Under the pieces are notes generated by a model. It was given only the letters and a program-made list of their open reading frames with translations. It had not been told where the DNA came from and ran no database searches. The position numbers and the translations under genes were made by a program. Of a DNA stretch of 60,441 nt, positions 59,579 through 60,441 are shown one piece after another. The stretch comes from Nonomuraea turkmeniaca (GTDB taxonomy: Bacteria > Actinomycetota > Actinomycetes > Streptosporangiales > Streptosporangiaceae): contig NZ_VCKY01000033.1 of assembly GCF_005889735.1 (NCBI RefSeq), forward strand, positions 1 to 60,441, in the 5' to 3' direction. Position 1 is the first letter of the stretch. Every line of letters begins with the position of its first letter.

Positions 59579-60395
59579 ATGACGGAAGCACAGGCGCAAC
59601 AGCGTGGGGGGTACGCGGAGGACGTCTCTGCCGAACGATTGGCGGAGATCGGGCTTCGTTTCGAGGTGGACGGTGAGATAGCGACGATCGCGCTGGACCG
59701 GCCGGACAAGCGCAACGCGCAGACGTTCGCGACATGGTCGGCACTGGCTCGCATCGGCGAGAGCCTGCCCGAGCAGGTGCGCGTCGTCGTCGTGAAAGGT
59801 GAGGGACCGTCCTTCTCGGCAGGCATCGACCTGCGAATGTTCACAGCTGAGGGGGTGCCCGGACAGGGCTCGTTCAGCTCGGCGGCCAAGAGCGGAGACA
59901 CAGACTTCGAACAGCGCATCAGGCAGGCCCAGGCGGGGTTCCTGTGGTTGCGCCGCCCGGAGATCGTCTCCATCGCCGCAGTGCAAGGGCATGCGATCGG
60001 GGCGGGGTTTCAACTCGCGCTCGCCTGCGACCTGCGGATCGTGGCCGATGATGTCGCGTTCTGTATGAAGGAGCCCGCACTGGGCCTGGTGCCCGATCTC
60101 ACGGGAACCAAGCCCCTGGTCGAGCTGGTGGGCCTGGCCAAGGCGATCGACATCTGCCTGACGGCCAGGATCGTGCACGCGGACGAGGCCATGCGGATCG
60201 GCCTCGCGGAGAAAGCGGTCGCCGGGGGCGACCTGACGCAAGCCGTACAAGAGAAGGCCGCGGAGCTGTTGTCGACCAACCGGGACGCGGCTGTCGCGAC
60301 CAAACGACTCCTCCAGGGTGCGCGATCACGCACCCTGGAGGAGCAGTGTGTGGCCGAGGGCCTGGAGCAGTTGGGCCGCCTCAAGGCCCTCTTCC
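59579..60395 (+). CDS. enoyl-CoA hydratase/isomerase (crotonase) family protein, 3'-truncated at contig end
   Basis: The crotonase fold is clear: substrate-entry DRPDKRNAQTF, oxyanion-hole strands FSAGIDLRMF and HAIGAGFQLALACDLRI, then KEPALGLVPDLTGT with the acidic residue used in hydration. About 272 residues are genomic; reading on past 60395 gives VSSTHLRAHETLRH-like residues that are translated adapter and must not be annotated. The ATG at 59579 has GGAGG ~9 nt upstream. Its place in beta-oxidation or another CoA pathway cannot be told. Confidence 0.9.
60308..60343. repeat. perfect 15-bp inverted repeat inside the crotonase gene
   Basis: CTCCTCCAGGGTGCG (60308-60322) and CGCACCCTGGAGGAG (60329-60343) flank a 6-nt loop. 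The encoded residues (LLQGARSRTLEEQ) look normal for the family, so it is probably natural rather than an assembly fold-back. It lies ~50 nt from the adapter. Confidence 0.7.
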
Positions 60396-60441
60396 CTGTC
60401 TCTTCTACACATCTCCGAGCCCACGAGACCCTAAGACATCT
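60396..60441 (+). other. Illumina Nextera adapter, index and flow-cell tail (artefact)
   Basis: CTGTCTCTTCTACACATCT (60396-60414) is the Tn5 mosaic-end adapter with one mismatch (C for A). CCGAGCCCACGAGAC (60415-60429) is the read-2 part. CCTAAGAC (60430-60437) reads as an i7 index, and ATCT begins the following tail. This is library sequence, not genome. Confidence 0.96.

Noticed and set aside
60396..60441. C-terminal residues of the crotonase read through to the window end
   Set aside because: They are translated from Nextera adapter sequence, not genome.

Overview
The window is about 60.4 kb of very GC-rich DNA from an actinobacterium. Several features point that way: the tkt-tal-pgi-zwf-opcA-pgl cluster facing ctaB, a SufR-led suf operon with SufU and SufT, an actinobacterial VLRF1-type release factor, many ATGA/GTGA stop-start overlaps, frequent GTG/TTG starts and several apparently leaderless starts. 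Gene content and order resemble Streptosporangiales (Nonomuraea-like), but that placement is an inference from gene order. The window is a contig end. Its last 46 bases (60396-60441) are not genomic: they match an Illumina Nextera adapter followed by an index and the start of the flow-cell tail.

Layout. (1) 1-12126: central carbon and respiration genes. On the minus strand lies the pentose phosphate operon tkt, tal, pgi, zwf, opcA, pgl; divergent from it are ctaB (heme O synthase) and a PrsW-type protease, followed on the minus strand by ctaA (heme A synthase) and a DUF218/SanA-like protein. (2) 12195-19607: a tightly coupled hydroxyproline/proline catabolic operon with a three-part dehydrogenase, a DHDPS-family deaminase, two proline-racemase-family epimerases, a ketimine-reductase-like enzyme and a terminal GntR/FCD regulator, led by a GntR-like palindrome. 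(3) 19608-26084: transport and accessory genes (EamA exporter, two MFS proteins, an ABC-2 efflux pair, a two-domain VOC protein). (4) 26077-32678: the suf Fe-S assembly operon (sufR-sufB-sufD-Rieske-sufC-sufS-sufU-sufT), preceded by an iron-box-like sequence and a SufR-type operator. (5) 32694-34846: a DEAD-box RNA helicase behind a long structured leader. (6) 35095-43237: a beta-mannoside locus with GH2 beta-mannosidase, sugar ABC transporter, LacI repressor and CE7 acetyl esterase. (7) 43331-48012: hisE-hisG, an apparently secreted PLP aminotransferase-like lipoprotein, a degenerate EAL/CBS protein, a VLRF1 peptidyl-tRNA hydrolase and a small unknown gene. (8) 48162-57415: a rhamnogalacturonan-I locus whose parts resemble Bacillus yesU, yesL, lplABC, yesT and yetA, under a LacI repressor. 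(9) 57443-60395: an ABC-F protein behind a candidate uORF attenuator, a small HTH protein and a truncated crotonase.

The genes work together in visible modules. The two sugar loci each have a lipoprotein binding protein, two permeases, cytoplasmic depolymerising or deacetylating enzymes and a LacI regulator with a palindromic operator at the transporter promoter. Neither encodes its own transport ATPase, so a shared MsiK-type ATPase elsewhere is expected. In both operons an 11-bp-stem, 6-nt-loop hairpin separates the binding-protein gene from the permease genes. The suf locus carries two independent-looking regulatory signals, iron and Fe-S status. The most interesting regulatory candidates are the uORF/hairpin ahead of the ABC-F gene, the paired LacI operators in the rhamnogalacturonan locus, the dual control of suf and the helicase leader. 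No tRNA, rRNA, CRISPR array, insertion sequence or prophage was recognised.
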